From contig JAKTNV010000009.1 in NCBI GenBank assembly GCA_022747635.1, positions 27,041,122-27,105,121 on the forward strand: a stretch of 64,000 bases of DNA. Direction: 5' to 3'. Below, one piece after another: positions 35,780 through 48,989 of this stretch. The position numbers and the translations under genes were made by a program. The first letter of the stretch is position 1. Each line of letters begins with the position of its first letter. The DNA comes from Hetaerina americana (taxonomy: Eukaryota; Arthropoda; Insecta; Odonata; Calopterygidae). Below the pieces are notes generated by a model. The model searched no databases, was not told where the DNA came from, and worked only from the letters and a program-made list of their open reading frames with translations.

Positions 35780-37840
35780 TTCTTGTAAACGGGGTCGTTT
35801 TACTGCAAATATTTGGCATTGAAGTAGGCATGCGTGTTAGTTTTGACTGCACGATCGATATATAAATATAAATTAATCGTCGACCTAATGAACTTCAAGA
35901 CTTTTCGTTGTGATGAATGCCATTTTTGTAAAATATTCAGAATAAAGTCGCCGATGGGCTCATTTCAGGAGTCATCTGCGATGATAATTTTCATGGATTC
36001 GTAAGTTATATTTTAATCATTTTCTTCGCTTTAAATTCACCTCTCAGGTTCATGTTTGCGTTCTACTGGAGAATAATTTTTCGACCAACCGTCGAGGCCC
36101 TATCACCTTAGGTGTATTAAATTCTTAAGGAAAAAAATATCCTTCCGCTTAATAAGAGAATGGCATTGGATTTCTTTTCATTTTTGGTTTGTTTTCCTCT
36201 GATGATTAAATTCAAAATGTATTATTTATGAATGACAGTGAAGAAAGTCACAAGGTGCTCCATTAACTATTTTGGTTTTCATAGTCTTTCAGGTATTTTT
36301 GATCAAATTAGAGTTCCTAAGAGTTTATGGAAAAAATTTCACTCTCGTATAAACATATTAAATGCCATTAGAATGTGGCCTTCCGAAAAACGTTTCTGGC
36401 AATTGCGTTGAAGAACCACGACTTATTTCCCTTTCTATAATTTTAATATTATTCATGATAACATGATCCCCGAGGTGTTTAACCGAGAAGGATTTTTTTC
36501 GAAGAAAGAATGGAAACTTTCGGGAATAAAGTTTACTCGGAAGTTGGATTATAGCAGAGGAAACATTATGAATTTTACTTTAAGACATTAACGAGCTTTT
36601 GGTGATCGTATCAAGTAACAGCAATGGCAATAAATCTAATTATTCTTTACTCTTCTGTGTCAGACAGGTTCATTAAGAACTTTCTTCAAGTTTGCTTTAT
36701 AATGGCCTCTCCAGTAATGCGTTTTATCCTTGTGTCTAGACTACAAGAGCGGCCACCTGAGATCTCATTTAGTAGCGCCATTGAAGGAAGTTGAAGGACG
36801 TAATTGCTATCAGTAGTGATTGCCTTTAAGAGCTTTACTCTAATTGTCTTTCCATTTTGGTCCGGAACGCCTTGACTCTTCTTATTTTGATCGTTAAGTT
36901 AGCCTTGCGGGGACGGTTTCATTTGCACGTCGATAGTTAGCGGAACATTTGTAGCCAATAATTTTCGCCATTTCCTTTGATTCCACGATCGTAGAGTGAC
37001 TTGGATGGAAGTTTCATTAATCGCTAATGAACAGCTTTGTCAAAATACAAGCTAATATTTTTTAGGATGATGAATCGGTATTTAATGGTTTGTAGTTGGT
37101 CCATTTAAATTGGTTTGATGCGTCAAGTTAGACCTTTGTGATATTTTCTCATGATATGCCATGTTATTTTTTTAAGCCTTTTTCTTCATGCATAGGGAGT
37201 AATAAAAGAAGGCGATGGCCAAATTACTGAAGCAAGTTGCGTTCTACACTTCGCAGCGTTCGTGACAACCATCAAAAGTCAATTATAATTTCATAGTCAA
37301 ACTGTCATGGTATACACAGTGTTCATACACCTGTACATCTAATGAGGGTATTTACTGTGAATTAAACGTGCAAAACGAGCAAAAAAATCAACATATTTTA
37401 ATTTTATGTGACAATTTCTTGGATTGACGGAGGACATACTGTTATTGATCGTTCCAAAATTTATTATATCAAGCATTATGGGTGTTATTACCTATTTTAT
37501 ATAGTGCAGTCATTCACTCGCCGACTGCTTTTATTTTCTGCATCCTAATGTTTGAGTTTTATGCTGGTGTCCAATTGGCTTAAAAATGCTTCATCTTATA
37601 GGAGGTTACTTATCTTTAAATATATCCGACTCGGTTCTTATTGTTCGCTCTACCGGTATAAAAACTAAAGGAACAAATAATCCTGCTACAAATTCGGTGA
37701 GCAAAAGCTTCAGCGAGATAAGTAATCGATCTTTTTCGATATCGCGTGCGGCTGCTTCAGTCTCCGTTGATCTCTGAAAATGGTAGGAAGTTGTGCAATC
37801 TCCCTTCCCTCTGCACTTAGAGGTTTTCAGGGGATGAGTA
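35780..37840. other. Long AT-rich intron segment
   Basis: Homeodomain-type TAAT cores are frequent, as expected from composition. No frame over 60 codons before 37586 and no gene seen. Confidence 0.55.
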
Positions 37841-37844
37841 GCTA

Positions 37845-38110
37845 TCACGGGGGCCGGTCTATGGTGGTGGTGAGAGGAGATGGCGTTTGCTGGTGGGGTG
37901 GGTTTGGTTGGGGTCATATGCCATTCCGACCGCAATGTCGGCGGAGTGTAGGGGGAGGAGGATAATGGCGTGGGTGACAAAGATGCGCCCCCAACTGATT
38001 TGGGCGATGGAAAAGGGGAGTGGGGAATGCCAATGGGGTGGGCATAGATGAAGGATGGCGAGAGTGCTCCCGAAATACAGGCAAGTGAAAAGTTCGAGAG
38101 GGGAGACGTG
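37845..38110. repeat. Purine-skewed island
   Basis: GGTGG- and GGGAG-rich, weaker in skew than the others. Confidence 0.65.
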
Positions 38111-38119
38111 GGGCGAAGC

Positions 38120-39540
38120 AGACGAAGGAAATGCTATGACGAGGTAGTGGATCCGACAGAAAATATTGTTTGCCCATGCAATTAGACTTAGATGTGGGCC
38201 AGGAAGAAAACAAATGCACGAAGGTGAAGGAGCTGGACTGAACCCGTCACTCTGTTTGAATTATTTCCCCTAAATCGTGGGAAAAAATATTGCTTTGCTG
38301 AAGTGGGGATTTTAAAAATATCTTGCCTAAAAATTGTGTGCACTTCTTAGCAACACGAGTAACATTTGTCGATGTAGCTCTGTCATGGCCCAGGAATGAT
38401 GACTTTTGGGGAGAAAATTTTGATGTATCATTCGAACGAAGATGGTATACCGATTGGCGAATATTTGAAAATAAATTTCTAATGTATCCTTCTATATACG
38501 AAACTAACAACGAACGGTCAACAAACCAGCAATGTCAATTTAGTTAATGGTTTTTCTTCGATGTGATAAACTATAAGCTTTGGTGTGATGTTTAGAAGTG
38601 CTAGAGTACTAAGTTTAATGGAGAGTAAATCGTTGTCACCCATGTCGTTCTATTTTATAATAAATCGTTGTTAATTTTGAGTTGCGGCGAAGAGAAATGC
38701 ACATGCGCTTCGGAATTATGTTACTCAAAAATCACTTGAGCATATGCGGTCTATTCACGGCCTGGAACTCACGTATATTCGGACCCAGTGGTAATTATTC
38801 GACATGTTTGAAAAATATTCTGCCATGTTGAAAACGTAAAATGAGTCAAAATCGGGACTGCGAAGGCCCCATGAACGTAAATCGGATGAGATTCTCAAAC
38901 ATCTCCTCAGAATTTGGTATTGCCGGTTGCAGTCAGTCACGGTGTGACAGCAAAAGCTTCCGGGCTCCATCTCCACTGTCCTCCTCAATGGATCCTTTGA
39001 TGCCTGGAGAAAGATAAAAATGACCGATCTGCCTCCCTGTCAGACATAAGGCGTCCCCACACGCTCGACTGAACGCCTGGGACTGGCCGCATATCAGCCT
39101 ATATCCTGCGGAGACTTAAAAGTATGGGCGGCGAGTGGTGGATGAGTTTTCTTTTGCTGCGAATGGTGTGATAGAATGTTTGCGGAGGACGCTAGAACGT
39201 GCAGATGATGTTGAGACTGATAGACTAAGGTGAACCGATAGGATAAGGGTATTTTTTCAAATAGCCGTAAAATTTATGTATGAGAGAAAATTTTTTCAAA
39301 TGGTGTGAATGCACAGGCCCTTGTGGGTGGTGCTTTGGTCACCAAGTCCCTCTCGTTCTTAAATTCCAACATTAAATTGTACTTCGTTCCTCTAAGTCAC
39401 CTTTAGAAACCTGTTTACAATCTAAATTTGTTTCAAATGCCATTATTTTCCCGTTTTATTTTACTGTCGGATGATGGTTTATTCCACCAATTAGACATTT
39501 TGGTAGTTTTACTCTTTATTAGCTGACACTGAAATAGGTG
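38120..39540. other. Intron, nothing recognised
   Basis: Mixed and AT-rich sequence; short random frames only. Confidence 0.5.
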
Positions 39541-39555
39541 ATATATGTATGTGTC

Positions 39556-39631
<76 letters not shown>

Positions 39632-39695
39632 CATATATATACGCACACACATATACATATATGCACACACACGTCTATATACATGTATATAGTTA
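39541..39695. repeat. TA microsatellite with CA/TG borders
   Basis: Pure TA from about 39562 to 39627 with mixed ATGT and CACA units on either side. No fold-back arms are visible beside this array. Confidence 0.95.
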
Positions 39696-40044
39696 ATGCT
39701 AAGTTTTCGTGGCGGGGGATGAAAAAGAAACCTTTCCGCAGCATTTATTGGCAAAAGGGTGAAATGAACTTATAGAAAGTAATAGTCTGCGATACAAGGG
39801 GTTTATGGTTGACAGGAGCTCTTTAGAAGCCCAAGAATATGTGTAAAAGGTTAATGGTGTGTGGGGAAAGTTTTGAGAAAATTGTGAGAAGATAAAACTT
39901 TAATCGGTAATATTTCTATGATAATATTCTACGGAAGCAATGCCTACTTTTCAAATTAAATATGACAGCATTATGATCGACTTTCACGAATAGCAGATCG
40001 TTTCAATGCATTTAAACGTTGACCACGCATCGATATATCGCAGT

Positions 40045-40730
40045 ATACCACCGCGTGGGTGGAAGAGAGAATGAGAGAGGGGAGGGGGAGGAGAGGTTGC
40101 TGGCAGAGAGGGGATGACTGTTGGGGGAAGGGCGCTGGGCTGGTTCAGGGGATGGATCCACGCAGGGAGGGGTGGGTGAGGGGTGAGGAAACGCACTCAG
40201 CTTGGTGGGTTGGGAGAGTTGGAATGGAAGGGGATGATCAAGAGAAGATTGCTGCTGCCACCAACAGCTGATGGATCTTCTCCTCCTCCCCCTCCCTTCT
40301 TCGGTCCACCGGTTCTCCCTCCCGCCCCCCACTGCGACTACTGCACCCTCTATCCCCCCTCTTCCGGACAGGGGTTCCCCCGGTTACTTCCTCTCTCTCC
40401 AACCCCTACCCCCGTCTCTTCACCAACAACACTCCCTCCCGTCTCTTTCCGAGCCACATCCGTGTGCGACTCACCCCACTTTTCATGCACCCCCCCGCCC
40501 CCACCACTCACTCCCTTGTCTTCATCTTTTCTTTTCTTTCCCCTCCAACCGAAGCCACCTCCCCCAATCTCCCTCCTCTCATTTCCCTGTTTTTACCCCT
40601 GCTTTACTCTCTCCTCCGTTATTTTTCTCCCGAATCCATGGCACGTCCGTCGCTTCGCGTAAATGTGCCACCTCTGATGATAGAACTTCTATACACCCTT
40701 CCTCTCTGGCTCCTGTCCCTTTGCTTCTAA
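40045..40730. repeat. Purine then pyrimidine island pair, abrupt switch
   Basis: G/A-rich 40045-40260 changes to C/T-rich 40265-40730 within a few bases. It is the cleanest polarity switch in the window. The overlapping proline-rich frames are artefacts. Confidence 0.88.
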
Positions 40731-41334
40731 AATTGTAGTAAATCCCATTTCTGAATACCATTAATTTATGACTGTCACACTGAGGAAAGGGCTGGTGAAT
40801 GCCTGTGTGCGTGCTTAGTGTAGAGCCTTATTTTGACAAGATTTTAAGGTCAATTAAGGTATTATTTTTTCTGCAATCACTAGGCATGCAAAATGATGTT
40901 ATCTTGTTCCCACTGAAAATAGGTGAGGAAATGCCCCGAGTAGCTTCAAATACTTGGTAAACAGTAATACCAGTTAGAGTGGTAGTGTTAGTCCACCATC
41001 ATGGGATCGTCTTGGTACGCGTGGAGTACGTAGGTAGGCTATTGGTTGAAATTGAATTTTCTTCGGATCCAATGAAAATTTGCATTTAATATCATTTCGA
41101 ATCTTGTTTTCTCAATTAACTTTATGTATCATTTGAATGATCAGCATGTCCATTTTTAGCAGTGAAGTTGGGGCAGTACTCCCCTGGGATGAGCGAATGT
41201 GAACCGCCCGTTAGACAAAACTATCCCTGCAACAGATCAGGTCTTATAACATTCAGGTGCTCATTATTCGGTGTTAATATTTGTAATGCATCGCTATCAC
41301 TTTTAAAAAAAAAGTGGTCTCTATTTCCATTGCC

Positions 41335-41580
41335 GTCTCAGGTTCTCACTCCATTATCCTTTTTCAGGCCTCCTGCCGCCCTCCTTCCCCTTATTCGCCC
41401 CCTTGGGCAGTGTACCGTCCCGTGGTTTCCCTTTCGTTCAACAAACGATGATCTGACTCCGTCCCCTAGCACCCCGATCCCTGCCACACGCCCACTTCCT
41501 CCCCCATCAACTCCTCCCTTCTCCTCCTCACACCCCCCCACTGAAACTCTCCACTCACCACAAAACCCACAACAAACGTA
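41335..41580. repeat. Pyrimidine-skewed island
   Basis: C/T-rich inside a 219-codon frame that starts at GTG and has no recognisable domain. Confidence 0.75.
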
Positions 41581-41890
41581 CAACACTTTCGCGGTGCGCT
41601 GGAAAGCAACAACAAATAAAACGGCGTACGCCTTTCACGCTCCCGTGTTCCAAAGTGTGCGTTGGCTTTTGGGTCGTCTCTCGGAAAACATCCCGTCGGA
41701 CGAGGGCGTCACCGTTTGTCTGTCTGAATGTGCTCAGTCCGGAAGGGACTTGTCGGTGTGCCCCGGTGCTGCGATAATTGTTAACTCGCGGGGTTCGCCA
41801 ATTTTAATACCAACTCGTTGAGTGCATGCGAGCGTTCAGGTGTACATATGTTTTCCTTTGTCCTTTGGGATGGAAAATGCTCGAATCTTT

Positions 41891-41936
41891 CTTACGAATA
41901 AATTACGACTAAATTACGATTAAATTACGACGAATA
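41891..41936 (+). repeat. Short minisatellite, about 12-base unit
   Basis: Three to four copies of an AAATTACGA(C/T)TA-like unit, in tandem with small differences. Confidence 0.75.
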
Positions 41937-42539
41937 AGTACTTTTCAATATGTGTCATGAAGGATTTTTTCGCGAAGTTATTAGAGCTAAATGGAATGAA
42001 GTGATTAAGTTTTACTCCTTAACTTGGTGTTTCGGAAAATAATTTTAACAGTTTGACATACGTCCATTACATCTTGGGAAATAAGCTTGATAAACAATTC
42101 CCAATCATTCTACCAGGGAGTACAATTTTAACAGTTCTCCGGCTACAATTGTACCGCCTTTTTAAGAGTTGATGAATTCCGCTTGATTTCCAGGGAATAA
42201 GATTTGCAAAGTTATTTTTCCTAACTGCTCCAGTCACTTCCATGTAGTGTATTCCATGTCTCATTTGCAGCGCTTAGGCGAGAACGTTTAAAAACTCTTT
42301 CACTCTCGGGTTCGGTTTATTTAAAAGTTTTAAGTGAAACACATGGAGTAAAATTAAATTGGAATATTAAAGCTCCACAAAGTGGATTAGCCCCCTGTAG
42401 ATTAATATTTCCTTCTTGCCTTGTGTCGACTATATTTATTCCTCTGACTATTGCTCTTGGGGTTAGGTCAGTCTCACCAAATCTTAATGCATTTCGGTAT
42501 GTTTTCCTTTCTCCTCCCAAGCCTTTAGGGGCACATTAG

Positions 42540-42850
42540 GAGCTCCCATTTACTCTCCTCCTACCAGCCTCTCATATTGCACGCTTCTAACCCTTTCCCC
42601 CTTTCGACGCAAATTGGTCAATATTGACGAAATGTACGCTTGCCCAACCTCCCTTTATTCCCCGGGAACCCCACTCCCTCCTCTCTCTCCCCCACTCCCC
42701 GCAACTCTCTCTCCTCTCCTCCACCCACTGCAACCCTCTACCCCTCCCACCCAACTATGCCCTCCCCGATCCCCGTCCTCTCTCCATTTCAATAACCCTG
42801 GCTCGATCTTTCCGTCTGGAATTCACGCTCCCAAGTAATCTCTCCCGCTG
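42540..42850. repeat. Pyrimidine-skewed island
   Basis: C/T-rich with CTCC and CCCAC units. Confidence 0.75.
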
Positions 42851-43678
42851 GCCACTCCCTTACGTCCGTCTGGATTTCCGCCTTGCCTGTTTGTCCTACC
42901 TCTTATGCTCTCTTCGTATTGAATTAGGGGTTGGGGGAGGAGAGGAATCGACGTGCGTTCTATTTATTGCCGGTTGCTCCCCCTGGGATGTAAAACTAAA
43001 ACTGTTCACATGTCGAGTGTAAAATTTACGGGGTAAATTCGAGCTATTTCCCTCGGATAATTTTTCTTTGGGTGGTAATATAGCGAGGATATTTATAGAT
43101 CGGCTTAAAATATGAGTGTGACACACGTGTGCTCACTAAAGGAGGTCTATTCATTATATATAGTCAAAAGGATGGTGAATCATTATCCCATGTTTTTTTA
43201 ATTGAGGTGCTTTTGAAAAGATAGCTTTTACAAGACTAGGCGTGAAGCTTACTTTTCTTATTCAATGGTTGCTGCATTGATTTTTCAATGTGTCTAAATG
43301 ATTTTTGTGTGCTAATCTCATATAATTTCTTCAAGTTATGGGTCATTTTCATTTTTCCACAAAATTTCATCCATAGAGTGGAAAGGACTTACGTTGTTGA
43401 GCAGCTCATAAATTTAGATTTTACTCGTCCAAAAACAAAATATATAAATCTTATACTACATTTTGGGTGTCTCCCAAATTTCATTATTGTCATACCGATT
43501 ATTGAGAGGTCACTTCTTTGACATGAACTGAATGATTACTAGTGTTCTTGTTTTAAGTTTCCCTTAGTTATTACCACTATATTCCTCGTTGTCCTTTATT
43601 CTATTGATTTCGAATACGTATGAAAAGGGATAGTTGCGAGATAAGTTATTATAGATATACTTTCACACCCACCCACTT

Positions 43679-43696
43679 TTGTGTGTGTGTATTTGC

Positions 43697-43759
<63 letters not shown>

Positions 43760-43760
43760 T
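43679..43760. repeat. TG then TA microsatellite
   Basis: Short TG runs (43681-43702) lead into pure TA to about 43753. It has the same TG-to-TA order as the arrays near 6.75 and 10.84 kb. Confidence 0.95.
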
Positions 43761-44099
43761 TGTATAATATTTACTTTTATATGAGAGTAACATCTCGAGC
43801 TACCCCAGTTTTCTCGTCCAGAAGAGACCTTGTGTCGTCAAAGGAAACGTGTCACGGTCGAGAATGTATTCCGAAATTTTAAGACCCGTAGACACATCTG
43901 CTTCGGAGTGCTCGGATGGGAGAGGTCGTGAAAGCAACGGCTTTACTTTTGCACTTATTTACTTACTTTTCGGAGAGCGCTAGGCTGGGCGGGGTGGATG
44001 CGAAGGGGTCGGAGGGTGGAGCGTTTCCGGTCAGGAGCTCACCGATGGGCGGGTTTTTCACTCGTTCCCCGTGAGCCATCGCCCGGTCCATTTGTCTGC

Positions 44100-44860
44100 C
44101 TTTTACACCTCGCCCTTTGATTTTTATTCCTATTTCCACGACATCGGAGACGATTCCAATTCACTTTAGCCCTTCCCTCAATCTTTCCCACCTCCCTCCC
44201 CCCCTCTCGTCACTCCTCCGCCGCTCTTCCTCTTGCCTTCTCCTTCCCTTTATCTCTCTCTTTCTCTCCCCTCCCTCGTTCATTCTCCTCCCTGGTTTTA
44301 TCGTCTTGTCTCCTCTCCCCACCTCCCCCATAATCCTCCCCCTGCCCGGGATATCCGAATCCTCCCTTTACGACTCTTAAGAGGCCGATTACCGCCGGCC
44401 GGAAATGACGCCCAGGGCTGACTGACCTGTGACGTCATTTCAGGCATCCCTTTCTTCGTCCTCCCATCCCCTTATGACCGCTACCGTCCCCTACCTCCAT
44501 CCCTAGAATGGACCAGTCTCTCTCTCTCTCTCTGTCTCTCCCCTCCTCCCACGTACGTCCGCATCGTCGCCACCGCTCTCATTTTTACGCCCCTCTTTGC
44601 TTTATTAAACCTTGGGCGTAGTCCCCACGGACGGTAGTGTGGGGGTCGGGAAGGGGATGCGGGGGTGAGAATTTGGGTGTGTTCCCGAGTTGGAAACCTC
44701 TTATGAAGCGGGGTAATTTAGAGAAAAAAAATGTCTCTGGAGAAATACAGGAGTGTCTGAAGTCCCGGGTGCTATCACTTGAAGGAAGGAATGTCTTTGG
44801 TGCGCGCCTATGTGGCGGGAAGTTTTCGGATTTCGGGGAGAGAGGTGGAGAAGCCTGAGT
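44100..44860. repeat. Pyrimidine then purine island pair
   Basis: C/T-rich 44100-44600, including a CT microsatellite near 44517-44540, then G/A-rich 44630-44860. Confidence 0.75.
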
Positions 44861-44869
44861 TTTAACCGC

Positions 44870-45970
44870 TTCATCCCTATGGTAATTATGGTTTCTGCAA
44901 CACTCTTAACTTGTCTAAAGATCCTGGAACAACTGCGAACAGTTTTTTCGCGTGATATATGTTGAACTCGAGCTTTATCGTGCACAACAAAGAAAGTAAA
45001 TTTCATCTAATAAAATAGCTTTAAATTACGACTTAGTTAATTTATTCCTCATGCTATTATGCTCCTGATCTTCGAATGTACTACTAATAATAGTATACGC
45101 CTGCTCATCATCACAGTTAGTATACTGATTTAAGGTAGGGGTTGGATGGTTTTGAAAAATATTACCTAATCAATTTTAAGTGCACTGCTTTATTCATTCA
45201 CGTCCAACATTATCTGCCCCTTTACCTCTTCATATTTTCCAACTGCTTTATGTTTCCCAAAAGGTCTCACTCTTTTATTTTTCCCCTAATTACCTAATTT
45301 GCTTCCATGTATCACATTTCAGTATTCCAGTATCTCTTCAATTTCTTATTGCATAACTGCATTGTCGACTGTCACCAAGAAACCTATAAATATCTATAAT
45401 CTACGGTCTTAGCCTAGTCTAGTAAAATTTGTCCGTGAAGAAAAATTAAAAAGAAAGAGACAACTATTGTTTTCTCTTTCTATGTTAGGCAGTTCATTCA
45501 GGAATTAGTAACCATGAAATTATTACTCAATCGAGTCAGCCTCTAGGTTGAAATTCTACCGAGTTGTTCCCGATTATTCGCTTTTAATTTGAAAAATAAG
45601 TTCCTTAGTTTCTATTGCCATCACAGTAATATCCGACTTAGAGTGTCAATTTGGACGCAAGGACGTCAGTCTATTGGCAGATTGACGCCGATGAATGTTC
45701 GTTTTATTCCTGCGTCAACTCCGAGGAGCGTGAAGAATCGGTGCTCTATGTCCTTCAGGGCCGGCTCGTCGAAATATTGGCGAATACAACGCAGGAAGAA
45801 TTTCTCATTTCCCTTAAACATTCGGAAAGAATAATAATATATGCCCTCTCTTCTATCATAGAGTCCCTTTTCTCATTGTCTCACGAGATAGTGAGAATAC
45901 GGGATCATCATGGCGGCGAGGCTGTTTTGGACCGTTACCGCTTCCCCAATCTCGTAAAGCGTTTCCCCAG
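44870..45970. other. AT-rich intron, nothing recognised
   Basis: No repeat ends, exon or RNA gene seen. Confidence 0.5.
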
Positions 45971-45979
45971 CCACACGAA

Positions 45980-46045
45980 CACATTTACACACACAAACGC
46001 GCGCGCGCACATACACACACACAAAAACACACACACACACAAGAC
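45980..46045. repeat. CA/CG-rich microsatellite
   Basis: CACACA runs are interrupted by a CGCGCGCG stretch and AAA triplets. Confidence 0.85.
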
Positions 46046-46149
46046 TCCATAACATTTACGGCCCAAGGTAATCTCTACCTGCTTGCCCCCTGGTGGCGAG
46101 ATGAAGAGGTGAAATATGACGTTGGCTTATCAACCTTTGCCGCCTCATA

Positions 46150-46800
46150 CCACCGAAAATTCCCTTCTGCAGGGGCGGTTTCCTCCCCATCCCATCCCCA
46201 GAGGAGATCTCTCCCTGCCGCGAGCCCCCCCCCCCCGCCGCCCCCCCCGCCCCGTCTCGCTCCCTTCCAACACCCCCCACCCCCACCCGCTACCACCCAC
46301 CAGGTCGTCCCACGGCATCCAGCCCGCTTTCTTCATTCCCTCCCTCCCTTACCCGTCCATCTGTTCCCATTCCAACACCCGCTTCTTCCCCCTTGCTCCA
46401 CCCTCCTTTTAGAATTGTCTTTTGAATATTTTCCATCTCATTCTCCCTTCCTTAACTCATTTTCCACCTCTCTCACTCCACATCCAGAGCCGCTGCTGCT
46501 CCCATCCATTCCGAGGGCGTGGAACCCACCCATCCCTTCCTTCCGTCGCTCCCGCACTTCCTTCGCCCCTCCTCCCCCACCCCTAGTCGATTTCTACCTC
46601 TTCCTCCTCCTCCTCCTCCTTCGCCCTCCTCCCCCACCCCCTCTTCACATCCCTGTCTCCCTTTTTCGCGCCTATCTCTCGCGGGAATCGTTCGTCTTTT
46701 TATTTCCAAACTCCCTCTCCCCCATCTCTCTCTTTCTCTTTTTCCGTGCATCTCACCCCCCTTCCTTTCCGCTTCCACGCGCGCTCCTCGGTGCTCGTGT
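46150..46800. repeat. Longest pyrimidine-skewed island
   Basis: About 650 bases of nearly continuous C/T. A 315-codon proline-rich frame from a GTG spans it and is rejected as a gene. Confidence 0.88.
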
Positions 46801-46859
46801 CTGTGTGTGTATCGTAGGTGTCGGTGGAGCGCGATCCTCTACCGCTTATCGTTTTGAAA

Positions 46860-48380
46860 GGAGGAGAGGAAAAAGAAGAATTGGCGGGGGCATTTCAATT
46901 CACGGAAACTGGCTTTCTCCTCGTTTCGTTCGGTTTTCTCTCTGTCCAGTGCTTATTATGAACTTCCCACCGACGGGCCGGGATTCCTTTTATTTTGTCA
47001 CCGTTGCGGCAGCATTGCATATGCCCTTTCCCGTTTTGGTAGCACTTTCGGGATAGGGGAAAATATTTTCGTTCGTGTGCGCGGCCCCGTCGTCCGACGT
47101 GCCCTGTTCTCTTTGGCGGGGCGCGCGCATGCGTTGGCATTTTTCTGCGGTCCCTAAACGGAGGGTAAAACCATTTCATACTAATGTATGAGTGGCGTTT
47201 TGTGTTTCTGTCGTTTTCATTTACGGCGTTCGGAGTTGCTTTCATTTGCGAGTGACCCGGGAGGAGTGCGCGGCTGGGAAACAGGCGTCGAGCAAATGGG
47301 CACATTGAGGCATCGGTTTCATTCAGATTTGGAAAACGCGTGGGTCCACCACGTCCAGCTCGTGCATGGTATAGTTCGACTAAATTTTATTTTCTAAACT
47401 CAGAATGGTTCAGCGCTCGGAAGTGTACTTTAAGAATTCAAAGCAAGTCAGTATATTAAAAATAAGTGGTTTTAAAAATTGGTTTTGTAATTCTAAGGAA
47501 CATCTGAAGATATCGCACTTCATAGAGCGTTGGTTTTTGCCAGGGGCTGATCATATCATGTGCGGTTTGCCTTGAAATGCATAGTAATAGGTTGAAATGA
47601 TTGATGCAAAAACACCGAATGGTAGGAGAGGTCTGAAAAAAGAAGGGAGAAATGTAAAGCAGGGCCAGATCCCACGAAACTTTCAGACGTTATAACAGTA
47701 TCCTTACCTCTTTTTCGATTTTTAGGGCTATGCAGTGTCGCAATGCGTCGTTGGGCTAAACAGCAAATGCTTAAATTTCACTTCTTGAGAACAGGGTGAT
47801 CGCATGTAACCAAAAGAGTTCTATTACTCGTATGTTCTAAGCATTCGTCGAAATACCAGAACGACTCGGGTTTCTACGCCATGTACAGCCAATCACTACA
47901 CTATTTTTGGCAGCTTTTTGTAAAATGTCCTCTCTGTATTCATGCTTTGAAGTTCATCGTGGACAGAAACCGATAATTGCATATCAAAGCGTTTACTGAG
48001 ATGCTATGGTTGGGGAATATTTAATGCATATGACTGATGGTTGAACTAAATTTTAATTCTTCGTTTTCCATAAAATATTTTTCATCCAGACTCTTTTGAA
48101 AGTGGAGGCGAAGCGACATTTTGTTGCAAAAGCTTTTACTTGGTTTTGTATTGAAACATGCATTTCTCATTTGGTCGGGATAGCGGTTCTGAGATTTGAT
48201 TAAAATTCAGACTTCTCCTCTAGCTTCGTAAAGCATTAGGGATCGATGTTTAAATTTATTAGTTTTTAGTTGGAGTTCCTGTTCGGTCTTATTTTGATTT
48301 CTTATTTATTTCAGTGGGTTCGCGTGTTAAGAATCGTGCGGTAGTCCTATTTCATTATTATTCCGTGAAACATTAACCTT
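46860..48380. other. Intron, nothing recognised
   Basis: CpG-containing to about 47300, AT-rich after that. Confidence 0.5.
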
Positions 48381-48419
48381 GTGCAGTCGGCTTCAGTCCC
48401 CGCGGACCGGAGGCCAATG

Positions 48420-48960
48420 AGTCCGTCTCACCTCGCAGTAGAATCGCCCAAATCCTCAAATGCGTCTCCCTCTCTCATCTCCCTCCGACCCTCCCCCTCT
48501 TCCAACCCCCTTCTCCTCCCTCATAAGTCCTCCGACCCCCCCATGCCCCTTTTCCCGACTCTGATCCCCTCCTCTGACTATTATTTTTTCCTCATTTTCC
48601 AAAATTCCACCCCGTTCCCCCCATCCCACCAACTGGCTTCATCCCCCCGCCGCCACCCTGCTCAGAATCATGCATCATTTCTCTTCCCTCCGGATCCGAC
48701 TTCCGACTACCACCCCCCCTCCTTCTCCTCTCCACCCCCCATCTAAACCCCGTACTCCCTCGCTAGCAAAGGGTCCTCCCTCCCCCCCTTCGCAGTAATT
48801 TCTCCCACCGAGTTCTCTATTCCATTTCTTTCCTCTCTTATATCTTATTCGCTCTTACTTCTTTCCTCATCTCCTTCCCTCTCGCTCTCTCTACCTCCCT
48901 CCTTAAGCAGATTTAACTCTCATTTTTTTCACATTCCAAAGCTCTTCCCTCCCGCTATCG
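48420..48960. repeat. Pyrimidine-skewed island
   Basis: C/T-rich for over 500 bases, with no purine partner next to it. Confidence 0.85.
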
Positions 48961-48989
48961 ATTCCCACCCGACCCCTTTGATACTTTCG

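Noticed and set aside
39541..39695. Possible third fold-back element at a TA array
   Set aside because: I looked for inverted arms beside this array and the one at 43.7 kb and found none.
41162..41821. 219-codon plus-strand frame
   Set aside because: GTG start, Pro/Ser-rich centre in a pyrimidine island, no domain.
46109..47056. 315-codon proline-rich open frame
   Set aside because: It starts at GTG, lies in a pyrimidine tract where stops are rare, and has no domain or splice context.
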